From the NCBI GenBank assembly GCA_025677825.1, contig JAIXMO010000002.1:744001-808000 (forward strand): DNA of 64,000 bases, in the 5' to 3' direction. Positions 1 to 10,870 of the stretch are shown in pieces; positions within the stretch are counted from its first letter, which is position 1; the number at the start of each line of letters is the position of its first letter. The stretch comes from Helicostylum pulchrum (Eukaryota; Mucoromycota; Mucoromycetes; Mucorales; Mucoraceae). The notes below the pieces were generated by a model, which saw only the letters and a program-made list of their open reading frames with translations, was not told the origin of the DNA and did not search any database. The position numbers were made by a program, and so were the translations under genes.

Positions 1-603
1 AAAAGGACTAATTTTATACATTACCCGATATATGCGACATTTAACTTGACCTTGTAATCTTCCAATTGGTTGTCTTCCAGGTATTTTGTTGCAGATGTAT
101 TTCCGTAAATATGAATAGAAGGTATTTGATTCATATTATGCAAACCAGAATTGATACGATGAATAGATGAGAGTGGTTCTAGTACTTGTGGTAAGGTATT
201 GACTTCATAAGTAGAAATTGAACGATTGAAAAACTCGTTTAATGTAGTCGATAACCCATCTTTTAAAGGAGGTCGGGTAAAAGGCTCAGATACTTTAACA
301 TCTTTATTATCTACAAATGCATAGTGATATTCTGTAGTAGCAGATGGTGCATCGCCTTTATAGAGAATACCAAAGGTAGCTTGCAATGGATATGTCACCT
401 TATCGACGACTACAGCGACGCTCATGTTGGCGGGAGGCTCTGCGATAACATTGTAAGTGATAGCTTGTGTGGTACCAACTAAAAACCCTAATAAAGCAAT
501 AGCTATTTTGTACGTAATTGAAACTATGTATTAATGACACTTGTTCTTTAATAATACATTGGATTATAAAGCTACCTAACGGAATTTTCGTATAACTTAG
601 CAT
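1..603 (-). CDS. CotH-type secreted protein, copy 1 (cut by window edge)
   Basis: Five-prime part of a CotH-family gene read leftward. Exon 1 is only 28 nt (603-576) and encodes the first nine residues of a signal peptide. A 73-nt phase-1 intron (575-503) follows, and exon 2 (502-25) completes a hydrophobic core ending near TTQA, so the mature protein starts around ITYNV. Exon 2 ends at a GTAATG donor; the rest lies off the left edge. Over the shared 134-residue stretch copy 2 differs at one residue only. CotH proteins are atypical kinase-fold proteins first known from Bacillus spore coats; in Mucorales some surface members act as host-cell invasins. Family identity rests on copies 2 and 3, where the rest of the gene is visible. 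The start was chosen because the same tiny exon and splice phase recur in all three copies. Confidence 0.85.
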
Positions 604-1817
604 TTTTTCAGTATTATTATTTAATTTTTAAAAAAGAATAAAAATGGAAACACCTCTCTCTTTTATACGATATTGTGTTTTTTTAAGGGGAAGGAGTAGA
701 AATATATGGTCGAAAACAGATTCCTTTTTTTCCCCTGAAATATTTCCATAGATGTAAATACGTGTAATTCGTTGAAGATAGATAAGTTTTCATGTTTTTA
801 TTTTTCTTAAATATACTTTCAGGGGCTCTGTTTGAGTATATAAGTAGCTTGACAATCTGTAGATGTCGACGTAAAAAGACAGCATTACATTCAGGGATTT
901 TTTTTTAAAAAAAACCCCCCCTCTAGGGGCCTTCGATGTCTTCCATTAAATCTATACACGTCTGTTGAAACATAAAGTACTATGCACATTAAGTATCTAA
1001 TTAAGGTTATAAACGAATAGGTTTAGCGGTTAATTTTCTTTTACTGCAATACTCAAAAAATCCAGTTAACAAGAATTTTTGAAAATCTCTATTTTTTTTT
1101 TATTCCAAGTGTACAAAGCAAGTTCGTTTAAAATCTAAATAGTAACATGTATACACTGGTTTGATCAAATTGGACGTACATAGTTATACTCTGCCTTATA
1201 CTAACGCTATCATACAAACATATCTTGAAGCAAGTAAAAAGTAACAGGAGAAAATACATAATGCATAATCTATCTGGTATAAGGGTATGAATAAAACAGT
1301 TTTTTCCGGTAAAATAAAATATAATAGAAGAACCAAGCATTTATAAAAGGTGGTATATCAGGTTAATATAAATGTAGTGGACTTTTAAAATTACTTGTCC
1401 AAGTATTAAGGTAGAAAATAGGTTAAATATTACTTTGACGTCAACTGTTTACGAGTAGATCGAAACTTATTTAGCTACCAAAATCGTAATTATAAGGGAA
1501 GGGTTAATTAAATAGTTAGATGGCCAAAAAAAAAAAACTTTCGGTTCACACAATAACCTAACTCAAATGAGATTTGTTTTAATACGTTTTATTTAAAACC
1601 AATTACGGAACATTGTAGACTTCTAGAAATTACAACTGTATATAATAAAGCGCTTTTCTGTCTTTACCATAACAATTAAGGTTGAGAATGCTTCCTGATT
1701 TTAAGTAATAATAAAAGTACATTAAAAATATAATAGACGACATTCATATAATATATATATATTTTAAAAAAAAGTATATGAACATCGAAACAAACAATTA
1801 AATTCAGTTAATAAATT
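604..1817. other. CotH 1/2 spacer, proximal half: duplicated non-coding tracts
   Basis: No convincing gene. Around 820-1000 it matches the copy 2 upstream region (around 5755-5900) in scattered blocks, for example around TTCAGGGGCTCTGT and GACAGCATTACATTCAGGG. Around 1250-1600 it resembles 10540-10870, sharing GGTAAAATAAAATA, a TACTTGT(C/A)C(G)AGTATTAA block, a TACTTTGA(C/T)GTCA block and an AAGGG(G)AAGGGTT block followed by an A-run. The short open frame at 1128-1340 has no recognisable content. Confidence 0.5.
653..667 (-). promoter_or_regulatory. TATA-like element of CotH copy 1
   Basis: On the minus strand a TATAAAAGAGAG block sits about 50-65 nt before the copy 1 ATG. The same block is found at matching distance before copies 2 (5621-5634) and 3 (8647-8659), while the surrounding spacer has drifted. 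Conservation of block and distance suggests a core promoter element. Confidence 0.5.
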
Positions 1818-2670
1818 TCATATGAAAATATTTAGTTGAAGGTTATAGGTGTAATATCTGCTACACGCTTTCTTCAAAATTGAAGCTATATTGGTATCAT
1901 CATCTTTGATATCTGAAACGTATCTTTTGAGGTAATAGTTATCATAAATCTTGCTCATCTGCTTTAGCTCATCAGTGATAGTGTTCAGATTACCCAGTTC
2001 TTTGATTTGCATAGTACATGGAGTGATATGGCCTCATTTGTGATAGTTATGTCATTACAGATTGAACTTACTACGTAGAACAAACAATGGAAGCCTTTTT
2101 GGTATTTAAAGGTTAGAGCTTTTCCATATACATACTATGCTAAGTTTCTTACCAACTGCTTGTAATGAGCAAGCAATCTTGTTATCCTTTCTTGACATTA
2201 TGCTACAAGAAAATATGGTCAATCTTATCAGATATGTACACAAACTGTCCACATCATGTTGGGCATCTGCGGGCTTGACTTCACAGTACCTTAGTGTTGT
2301 ACCAGACAACTTCATATCATAGTGCTTCACTACTGCACCTGGGCGGAGGCTATTCGTGTTTTCCTCCTTGCGGCTCAACCTAAATAAAGTTAGGGTCCAA
2401 TAGCTCTCCTCACTATCGTATATAGCTTTCTATTTTTACCAGGGCAAATGCTCGTTTTTTTTCAGGATTATGAAATATTGGAGAGGACAAGGTTGAGATA
2501 GCTGGTAGTAAGCTCCATTTCGCTTATTTCTTCAGTTTTCTTGAAGTTGGGTAGCTCGTTCAGGCTATTTTTCTTCTTAGATATGTCACATATAACATTA
2601 TGAGCCTTAACGATTCTTACCAGTTTAAGTAGATATCAAGTCCCCCATTCCACATCTACGGTTTGGTTTC
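1818..2670 (-). pseudogene. Decayed E-x-K (PD-(D/E)XK-like) family gene
   Basis: Read leftward, three frames in turn carry protein-like text. Around 2660-2490 is a leucine/lysine-rich segment containing KAHNVICDISKKKNS and ending at a stop. Around 2380-2190 comes a segment with RPGAVVKHYD, LRYCEVKPAD and DSLCTYLIRL. Around 2010-1830 is a helical tail with NTITDELKQMSK. The pattern of a RPxA motif about 15 residues before E-V-K resembles the PD-(D/E)XK nuclease arrangement, and here the expected Asp after Pro is Gly. Stops and frame changes separate the pieces, so this is not a working gene. I recall a large uncharacterised Mucorales family with this layout, but that is memory, not a search. 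Compare 11764-13409 and 54523-54991. Confidence 0.5.
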
Positions 2671-2789
2671 TAGATTTAGAAAAAAAAATACGTGTATTAG
2701 AATGAGATAAAAAGCAAGTCTGTGACATTTACTGGGGAGTAAACATACCTTTAGTAGTAGCCATTTTTTTTTCTTTATTTTTCGTTCAA

Positions 2790-3185
2790 AAAGAAGCGGT
2801 TCTTCTTAAAGCAACCTCCGTGCATAAGCTAGCACAAGGCCATGAGTTCTGCTAAATTTACTTTTTTTTTCAGCTCTAAAAAAAAAGGAAGCATAATGAA
2901 TATACGATATAAACTCTATAAAAAAGCACACATATAAGAAAAAACTTACGGGTGGTATACATTGTAATAAAGATAAAGAGGAAGAAAAAGCGATTTATCC
3001 AACAATTCTAAAAAAAACAAATGAATACGCCTTGGGCCGATAAAATGGATGGTCACTTTTATTCATATGATGTTTTTCATCATTTTTACGTGCACTTGTT
3101 TCATGCAAAAAAATAGAGAGTGTAACAAAAAAGCAAATATGTATCAGTAGATGTTTTCACCTTATAGCACATGTAATGTGTAAAA
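2790..3185 (+). repeat. Duplicated 3' end of the Hsp70-like gene
   Basis: This tract matches 61150-61520 over nearly 400 bp: the last codons, the stop region and the 3' flank of the Hsp70-like gene. Shared landmarks in the same order are a CGGTTCTTC(C)TAAAGCAACC block, a CATAAGCTA block, an ACTGTAATAAAGATAAAG-type block, a TTGGGC(C)GATAAAAT block and ATGTTTTCACCTTAT. Indels have broken the reading frame here, so it is a relic. Both copies have the same orientation and lie about 58 kb apart. Confidence 0.75.
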
Positions 3186-3541
3186 TAACTCTCGGTTCCT
3201 CGATGCCTGTCATTTATTGGCTAAATTACCTTTTTCTAACCGTAGGGCCAGGAATCTCAACCCGATATAATTGCTTTAATACTATAAAACGAGACTTTAT
3301 ATCACAAGTATAAAGCCAAAACATGTGGTTATATTGCAAAGCCATTGTTTGCGGCTAGAGTTTATAGCAGTATGTCATGTTTTGACCACTTAGCCATGGG
3401 TAACTTTTTTTTTTAAAAAAAAGTAGTAGTATAGGATATTTCCAGTACAAATGCACATGTAATATTATACCTTATGTTCATTAATAAAAAAATGTTTATT
3501 TACTTGATACTCTGGCAGTATATATTGCCATTTTAACTACT
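3186..3541. other. Terminal flank of CotH copy 2, no gene
   Basis: Non-coding. The part around 3290-3370 matches the equivalent flank of copy 3 (around 6330-6390), for example in the AAAACATGTGG and CATTGTTTGCGG blocks, so it belongs to the duplicated CotH unit. A T-run followed directly by an A-run lies at about 3407-3422. Confidence 0.45.
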
Positions 3542-5576
3542 TTACAAAGAGGTATTAGGATTATCATAAAATGCAAGTACATTTGCACTTTTTTCTCTAA
3601 TAAAATCCTTCAAATTGATGTTGGCATCAGTACGATACGGACCATTGATGGCAACATCAAACGGCTCGGTTGTATGTTCGCGGGAGATTATCATTCCTGG
3701 CGCACCATATGTACGTACTATATCCATGAGATCCGATGCACTGGCTTTTGCAAGAGGGCTGGCCATTGTTTTTCCAACTCGTGGCAAAGATTGATCCCAT
3801 TCGACGTCTGGACGAACCATATCGACAACACTATCAATATAAGGAAACATGATGGAAGGATTTACCAAGGTTTGTGTAAACTTTAAAATATATTCCTTGT
3901 ACTTGTTCAAGTAATTTGGATAAGAAAAGATCTTGCGAGTTAACGGACGGAAGGAAAATCCAGGATGTTCAGAATAGTTTCCAGAAAGCATTAAATCAAG
4001 TAGATATATACCATTTCCTATGGTTGAATCCATATCAGCTGCAATATAAGTAAATCGGTTATTTTGGTTAGGGTCTCGGTACAGATAAAAGTTATTTGCC
4101 GATGGCATATATCCATCCGATAAACCTAATACATTTTCAATGGCCATACTATTTACAAATAAGAAAAATAAAAACAAAAAAGTCGGTTAGAGTTTAGTTT
4201 TCTAATTAACTGTAAAGGTTTACTTACGCACGGAGAAATCCATCTACATCTAACTTTTTTTCCCATTCGCTTTCAGAAGTTGTGGATACAGATGACTCGT
4301 TGATAAATTTAATAAACTCTTGTAAATATTCATATGAGCTGATTCTCTTCTTATGTTTACCGGCTTTAATCTTGTACTGTCCACCGTTGTAGTTTTCAAT
4401 GTCGACACCCTCATAACGTAAATCAGAAATTGTATATGCTCTTGAACCAAGTTGAGATAATCCAGTACCTTGATATAAATAACCAGCGCCATAATCTTTC
4501 TCCCCATCCGCAAATTCTGCTGCAACCCACGGATCTTGAAAAGTCTCAATAAGTCCGTATAGCCCTACAGCTTTGTTGTCTATAAACAATCTGCAAGAGA
4601 AAAAAAAAAGGGGGTAAGGGAAAATTGTTAGTAATACGAAACAATAAAAAATAAAATCAGTAATAAGCACTATTTTACCGAACATAAGAGAATCCACTTG
4701 CTGGAGCACCAATTGATCTGTATGAGCTATAACACAAATTTTCACGTAAATAAGAGCTATCACGAGCAAGAGAGCGTAACTTGATATTCTTGAATCCGAA
4801 TAGCGTAGTATCGTTCTTTTTATCGAACTTTAACCCATAAGATAATTTAGGAATCCAACGAGAACTACGACCAGCTAATGAAACCTTTACATTTTCAAAT
4901 ATTTGAACATTATCTAGCCTGAGAAAAATAAAGTAAGAGAAGAAAACGTCAGTTTAAATGAGCATAAAAGACTAAAAGGACTAATTTTATACATTACCCG
5001 ATATATGCGACATTTAACTTGACCTTGTAATCTTCCAATTGATTGTCTTCCAGGTATTTTGTTGCAGATGTATTTCCGTAAATATGAATAGAAGGTATTT
5101 GATTCATATTATGCAAACCAGAATTGATACGATGAATAGATGAGAGTGGTTCTAGTACTTGTGGTAAGGTATTGACTTCATAAGTAGAAACTGAACGATT
5201 GAAAAACTCGTTTAATGTAGTCGATAACCCATCTTTTAAAGGAGGTCGGGTAAAAGGCTCAGATACTTTAACATCTTTATTATCTACAAATGCATAGTGA
5301 TATTCTGTAGTAGCAGATGGTGCATCGCCTTTATAGAGAATACCAAAGGTAGCTTGCAATGGATATGTCACCTTATCGACGACTACAGCGACGCTCATGT
5401 TGGCGGGAGGCTCTGCGATAACATTGTAAGTGATAGCTTGTGTGGTACCAACTAAAAACCCTAATAAAGCAATAGCTATTTTGTACGTAATTGAAACTAT
5501 GTATTAATGACACTTGTTCTTTAATAGTACATTGGATTATAAAGCTACCTAACGGAATTTTCGTATGACCTAGCAT
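3542..5576 (-). CDS. CotH-type secreted protein, copy 2 (complete, 5 exons)
   Basis: Exons 5576-5549, 5475-4998, 4918-4679, 4590-4228 and 4148-3542 join in phase to 571 residues. After a signal peptide (about residues 1-24) comes a beta-rich region, then the kinase-like core: SSRWIPKLSYG, KKNDTTLFGF, ARDSSYLREN (with an invariant-looking Arg/Asp), and VGLYGLIETF. The motif YRDPNQNNRF and the acidic motif ADMDSTIGNG follow, the latter matching the metal-binding Asp region of bacterial CotH kinases. No glycolipid-anchor signal is evident at the end (NPNTSL), so the product is probably secreted. It is the middle unit of a head-to-tail cluster. It differs from copy 3 mainly in a block of about 45 residues near the C-terminus. 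Members of this family in Mucorales include surface invasins; whether this one is such a protein cannot be told. Confidence 0.88.
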
Positions 5577-5620
5577 TGTTTTAGTATTGTTATTTTAATT
5601 TTTAAAAAATGGAAACAATT

Positions 5621-5634
5621 GTCTCTTTTATAAG
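5621..5634 (-). promoter_or_regulatory. TATA-like element of CotH copy 2
   Basis: Minus-strand TATAAAAGAGAC about 45-58 nt before the ATG at 5576, matching the elements of copies 1 and 3 in sequence and spacing. Confidence 0.5.
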
Positions 5635-5639
5635 ATCTT

Positions 5640-6569
5640 GCGCATTTTTTTTTTCAGGGGGTTGCATCCTTTTTTTATTTTAGTGATTGTTTCAAGATAG
5701 TTAGCTTAAATCCCAAGTTTTCAATTATTTTTTCTTTTTCACTTTGTTATATATACGTTCAGGGACTCTGTTAGATAAATTCTTCAGTATACATGCAACT
5801 TAAAAAATATGCGGACTCCGAAATAAAAAGACAACATTCCATTCAGGGCAAAACAAAAAAAAATAAAAGACACTTAAGGGGTTTTCAAACGTTTTATTAA
5901 ATATATGCATTTCTTTTGAAAGCGTGTGTGATGAAGCGCTTGTCAAATATTTAATAGTTGTAGCAAAAGAATGCACTTGGCATTCACTTCTCTCCACTGA
6001 AACATACTTGCTAATAGAACCATTGCGGGACGGGAGTTTTGTCTATAAGCGAACATATGAACACTCAGATAAATAAAATTTTCTACTTTCATTTAAAGAT
6101 GCGTATGCACATGGATATGAACCTATAGATTTCTGAGCGCTACATCATAGGTATATAGTTTCTTTAAGAAAAATAGTGACAATTCCTCGAAATATTAGTG
6201 TTACCGCTTCAAATACTTTAAAGTGACCCGCGACCCGGACTGGGTAAAGAAAAAAAAAGCTTTATATACTATATGCTATCACGCCCTTTGTATAGAATGA
6301 GGCCTAGTAATATTTATGTCATAAATGTAACTTTAAGCAATAAAACACGTTGGATATTTACAGAGTCGTTGTTTATCGTTAGAGAGATTATTATTCGAAT
6401 GGTTCTTTTAAGGTTGATTATACATCATTATTTATCAACGACTTGGTCATAACTAAAAAGAAAAGATGTCTTTCGTATGAACACACAAGTAATTAATACA
6501 CATTACGATAACTAAAAAAAATGTTTATTTATTTGATACTCTGGCGATATATTGTCAATTTTAACTACT
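5640..6569. other. CotH 2/3 spacer
   Basis: About 0.9 kb without a supportable gene. It carries the upstream flank of copy 2 and the downstream flank of copy 3. Around 5940-6015 it matches 10375-10460 (shared AATATTTAATA, AGGATGCAC-type and CTCTCCAC(T/C)G blocks), so the same ancestral spacer occurs a third time beyond copy 3. The 65-codon frame at 5800-5997 has no recognisable content. Confidence 0.45.
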
Positions 6570-8607
6570 TTACAAAGAGGTATTAGGCTGATTATAAAAT
6601 GAAAGTACATTTGCATTTTTTTCTCTAATAAAACCCTTTAAATCGATGCTGTCATCCGTACGATACGGACCATTGATGGCAGCATCTAGCGATTTATTTC
6701 TGTTGTCTGTGGAAGGCGCCAATCCTGGTGGATTACAGCGAGTTAGAAAATCTATAACGGCCTGTTGATTATTTTCACCAAAGGGCTCTGTTACCCTTCC
6801 GCCAGCTCGTGGCAAAGATTGATCCCATTCGACGTCTGGACGAATCATATCGACAACACTATCAATATAAGGAAACATGATGGAAGGATTTACCAAGGTT
6901 TGTGTAAACTTTAAAATATATTCCTTGTACTTGTTCAAGTAATTTGGATAAGAGAAGATCTTGCGAGTTAACGGACGGAAGAAAAATCCAGGATGTTCAG
7001 AATAATTTCCGGAAAGCATTAAATTAAGTTGATATATACCATTTCCTAAGGTTGCATCCATATCAGTTGCAATATAAGTAAATCGGTTATTTTGATTAGG
7101 GTCTCGGTACAGATAAAAGTTATTTGCCGATGTCATGTATCCGTCTGATAAACCTAGAACATCTTCAATGGCCATACTATTTACAAATAAGAAAAATAAA
7201 AACAAAAAAGTTGGTTAGAGTTTAGTTTCCTAATTAACTGTAAAGGTTTACTTACGCACGGAGAAATCCATCTACATCTAACTTTTTTTCCCATTCGCTT
7301 TCAGGGGTTGTAGATACAGATGACTCGTTGATAAATTTAATAAACTCTTGCAGATCTTGATATGCGTTGATTCTCTTCTTATGTTTACCGGCTTTAATCT
7401 TGTACTGTCCAAATCTGTAGTTTGTCATATTGGTACCCTCATAACGTAAATCAGAAACTTTAAATACTCCTGCACTGGTTACGTTGAATCCAGTACCTTG
7501 ATATAAGTAACCAGCTTTATATCCATTTTCTCCATCTGCAAATTCTGCCGCAGCCCAAGGGTCCTGAAAAGTCTCAATAAGTCCGTATAACCCTACAGCT
7601 TTGTTGTCTATAAATAAACTGCAAAAATAAGACGGGCAGAGCGTTAGTAATGCAGCACAACAACAGCAACAACAAATAATATAAACGCTATTTTACCGGA
7701 CATAAGAAAGCCCGCTTGCCGGAGCACCAATTGATCTGTATGAGCTATAACACAAATTTTCACGTAAATAAGAGCTATCACGAGCAAGAGCGCGTAACTT
7801 GAAATTCTTGAATCCGAATAGCGTAGTATCGTTCTTTTTATCGAGCTTAAACCCATAAGATAATTTAGGAAACAAACGAGAACTACGACCAGCTAATGAA
7901 ATCTTTACATTTTCAAACACTTGAACGCTATCCAGTCTATAAAAAAAGGAGGAGGAGATTGAGAATAAAACGTTAGTTAAAATAATCATGAAAGTCTAAA
8001 AGGACTAATGTTATACATTACCCGATATATGCGACATTTAACTCGACCTTGTTATCTTCCAATGGGTTGTCTTCCAGGTATTTTGTTGCAGATGTATTTC
8101 CGTAAATATGAATAGAAGGTATTTGATTCATATTATGCAAATCAGAATTGATACGATGAATAGATGAAAGTGGTTCTAGTACTTGTGGTAAAGTATTGAC
8201 TTCATAAGTAGAAATTGAACGATTGAAAAACTCGTTTAATGTAGTCGATAACCCATCTTTTAAAGGAGGTCGGGTAAAAGGCTCAGATACCTTAACATCT
8301 TTATTATCTACAAATGCGTAGTGATATTCTGTAGTAGCAGATGGTGCATCGCCTTTATAGAGAATACCGAAGGTAGCTTGCAATGGATATGTCACCTTAT
8401 CGACGACTACAGCGACGCTCATGTTGGCGGGAGGCTCTGCAATAACATTGTAAGTGATAGCCTGTGCGCTACTGACGAAAACCCCTAATAAAGCAATTGC
8501 TATTTTTTCATAATTGAAGCAGTTGAAATTATTGATTAATTAGAGTTTTTTTTAATACTATATTAGATGATTAGGCTACCAAGTGAATTTTTCATATAAA
8601 CTAGCAT
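6570..8607 (-). CDS. CotH-type secreted protein, copy 3 (complete, 5 exons)
   Basis: Exons 8607-8580, 8499-8022, 7936-7697, 7618-7256 and 7176-6570 have the same lengths as in copy 2 and give 571 residues. The signal peptide core is ALLGVFVSSAQA. The motif YRDPNQNNRF and acidic motif TDMDATLGNG are present. Exon 2 is almost identical to copies 1 and 2, while exon 4 differs in several patches and exon 5 has a fully different stretch after DQSLPR (about 45 residues) before the sequences come together again at AINGPYRTD. That mosaic pattern suggests homogenisation of the 5' half by gene conversion and diversification of a C-terminal module. It is transcribed leftward, first in the cluster, with a TATA-like element about 40-52 nt upstream. 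Confidence 0.88.
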
Positions 8608-8646
8608 TGGTTGGGAATTATTTTTTAAAAAAAGAAAAAAATATGG

Positions 8647-8659
8647 GTCTCTTTTATAA
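8647..8659 (-). promoter_or_regulatory. TATA-like element of CotH copy 3
   Basis: Minus-strand TTATAAAAGAGAC about 40-52 nt before the ATG at 8607; the third occurrence of the block shared by the cluster. Confidence 0.5.
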
Positions 8660-9464
8660 CACTGTGTTAAAAAGAAAAAATCGTTTATAGTCAGTAACAG
8701 AAATACTTTTTTTCCCTGTTATTGCTCGTTCCCTTAGCAAATACAAAATTAAATAGCCAATACAAAGATCGTATTCACCTCACGGTGCACCTATATGTGC
8801 CAAAAGAGGTTCGTTTTAACCTAATATTCTGGTACGACTTAAAAACAGGTGTGAAATATAATAAAATAAAAGAAATAATACGTTAATCAGTAAGCGTACT
8901 AGTGTGTGAACAACTTTTTCAATAAAAAAAGAAAAAAAAAGATTGAATCGTAACCTGAAAAATATGAATACAAAACTTTTCTTAGATTTTAAAAAAATGT
9001 ATCACAAACGCAGCCTCAAATAAAATAAAATAAAAAAAGAATGCATGAATCGTAGGAAAATGTAACCTGAAAAAATATGATTATAAACATCTTCCTAGAT
9101 TAAAAAGAAAAGTATCGTGCTAAAGTTTTCTGTTTTTGTTTCTAGTGCGGTTACGCCAAAGAATAACTAGTTTGTTTATTTCTTTTTTTTTCGAACACGC
9201 GAAACATTAGGAGGAGACCAGACTAGAATACGGGCCTATGTTTTTTTTAGTGATCAAAATATAAAAGAAAGTAAAAAAAAATCCAGCAGCTTTTTCCATT
9301 TTGATTTTGATTTTTTTAAAGCAATACTCCAGTCAAATATTATTCGGTTCATTCTGGTTTTACTTTCTTTTTATATGGCTTAAACATAGCTTTAGTAATT
9401 GTATGAAATAAGAATAAATTATTTAGGTCTACTTTATTTTAAAGAAACTGTGTATTTGTTTTAG
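8660..9464. other. Region upstream of the CotH cluster, no gene seen
   Basis: A/T-rich, with many A-runs and T-runs. A short internal duplication is visible: around 8930-8990 and 9040-9105 both read roughly ATCGTA..(A)TGTAACCTGAAAAA(A)TATGA followed by CTTAGATT-type text. No coding content was found. Confidence 0.35.
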
Positions 9465-9527
9465 GAATTATTACGGGTGCTCATCAAGCAAATCTACATG
9501 CGTTTTATTCTGCAATCAATAGCAAAG
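9465..9527 (+). pseudogene. Isolated exon-like relic
   Basis: A 63-nt stretch bounded by a good acceptor (TTTTAG) and donor (GTATAA) encodes protein-like text including ITGAHQANLHAFYSAINSK. No partner exon was found nearby, so it looks like a stranded exon of a lost gene. Family not recognised. Confidence 0.3.
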
Positions 9528-9819
9528 GTATAAATTTAAACACGATAAACTTTACTCTATACTATCTTTTTTTGAAAGTCTTAGAGTCTACTCTTAGCCC
9601 TTTCTTCTAATACATACCTTACTGGGTCTATTATATTCTATAATGTAACTTGATGGCTCTTTTCTATAGCGTAGCTCTTTTCTATAGTATAACCTGATGG
9701 TTTTATTACGATCTTTTGGTGAACTCATACTGCAAGAAAGTCGTTACTCGCAGTGCTTATATGTAGAAATTTAACAACATCTTTTTTTAAAAATAAAATA
9801 AAATTCTATTTTCCTTAAT

Positions 9820-10106
9820 TTTTATGCCAATTCCAATACTGAACTCGATTACGTCGTTTCTGACCCATTGCTTTTTACGTATCGGAACGTTTCGGATATG
9901 TTGTTTTGGATAACCCCGTAACAATATACGTATATATGTATATACCATATACGACCTTGTATTTTATTTTCGGTCCGATAATTGACGCTATTGAGCCGCT
10001 AGTTAATAGTATTGAACGAATAGCACGTATTTCTAACACTATTGAATTGGCCAAAGCTTTAAGCATAATGACTCCTTCAAGTAACGCTAATGAACGATTA
10101 CACTAA
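9820..10106 (+). pseudogene. Coding-like relic, frames broken
   Basis: Two adjacent frames look coding: one over about 9825-9920 (ends FWITP then stop), the other over about 9960-10106 (IIDAIEPLVNSIER.. then stop). Between them is an AT-rich stretch of TATATG repeats. Not recognised; followed by an A-run of 26 at 10120-10145. It could also be chance. Confidence 0.25.
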
Positions 10107-10329
10107 AAACGCGTGACGGAAAAAAAAAAAAAAAAAAAAAAAAAAGATACTACAGACAATCATGCATGTTAAACTTTCATAACTAAACATCACCCATGCC
10201 TCGGTTTATTACTTTTATTGCGCCACCCGATAAAAAATGCAAATTTTCTTTTGTTTGTATATCGCTCGGACTACGCTCAGATGTTCGCCACTTGGTCACT
10301 GATCCGCATACATATCAAGCATCGTTTTT

Positions 10330-10371
10330 TCTCTTTAAACAGACATGTATATACATGTCTGTTTAAAGAGA
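10330..10371. repeat. Perfect 42-bp palindrome
   Basis: Positions 10330-10350 are the exact reverse complement of 10351-10371, with no spacer. The half-site contains CTCTTTAAACAGACATGTAT. Single strands could fold into a hairpin, and the duplex into a cruciform. It lies in a spacer copy related to 5940-6015, which lacks the palindrome. Confidence 0.95.
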
Positions 10372-10539
10372 TTGATAAAATGTCACGGCGAATATTTAAT
10401 AATGGTAATAAAAGGATGCACTGAGCATTAAACTGTCTCCACCGCAGCACATCTGCTGATATAAGTAGTACGAGGGGTTTATTTATTTTTCTTTTTTGCT
10501 CACCTGATCAAATTGTATGCACCTATTCCTCCGCCCGAT

Positions 10540-10870
10540 ACAAACTTATAATATAAGGGGACACAAATTTAACAGTTCTGCCAGTAAAATAAAATAGAAT
10601 ATAAAACAAGCATTAATAGTAAGTCACATACCAAGTTAATTTATCTCATATTGTGTCTTTAAATATTAACTACTTGTACGAGTATTAAAATAGATTTTTC
10701 TAATGATAGAAAATATGTTAATTATATACTTTGATGTCAGCTGTTTTATAGTACTTGAGAGAAAATTAATAAGGGGAAGGGTTGTTTACGGAGACGAGTC
10801 TAAAAAAAAAAAAAAAAAAAAAAATCACAGCTCTTAAGAATATAATCTAATTCGAGTGAGACGTTACATA
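10540..10870. repeat. Second copy of the 1250-1600 non-coding tract
   Basis: Collinear with 1250-1600 in the same orientation, with frequent substitutions and indels. Landmarks in common include GTAAAATAAAATA, a TACTTGTACGAGTATTAA-like block, TACTTTGATGTCA and an AAGGGGAAGGGTT block followed by a run of 24 A. The copies lie outside CotH copies 1 and 3 and show an ancient segmental duplication. Confidence 0.6.

Noticed and set aside
400..603. 67-codon minus-strand frame overlapping CotH copy 1, and its twin at 5373-5576
   Set aside because: It is intron 1 read through, starting at the true ATG but leaving the correct frame. Only the first 28 nt are coding.
3674..3886. Plus-strand frame inside CotH copy 2
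   Set aside because: Antisense shadow of exon 5.
5800..5997. Possible small gene in the CotH 2/3 spacer
   Set aside because: The tract matches non-coding spacer copies elsewhere and the frame is not conserved.
8018..8607. CotH copy 3 as a pseudogene because its apparent ATG near 8511 is out of frame
   Set aside because: The upstream 28-nt exon with a conserved phase-1 intron restores the frame as in the other copies.
10218..10424. Plus-strand 68-codon frame across the palindrome
   Set aside because: No coding signature; the palindrome and the related spacer explain the sequence.
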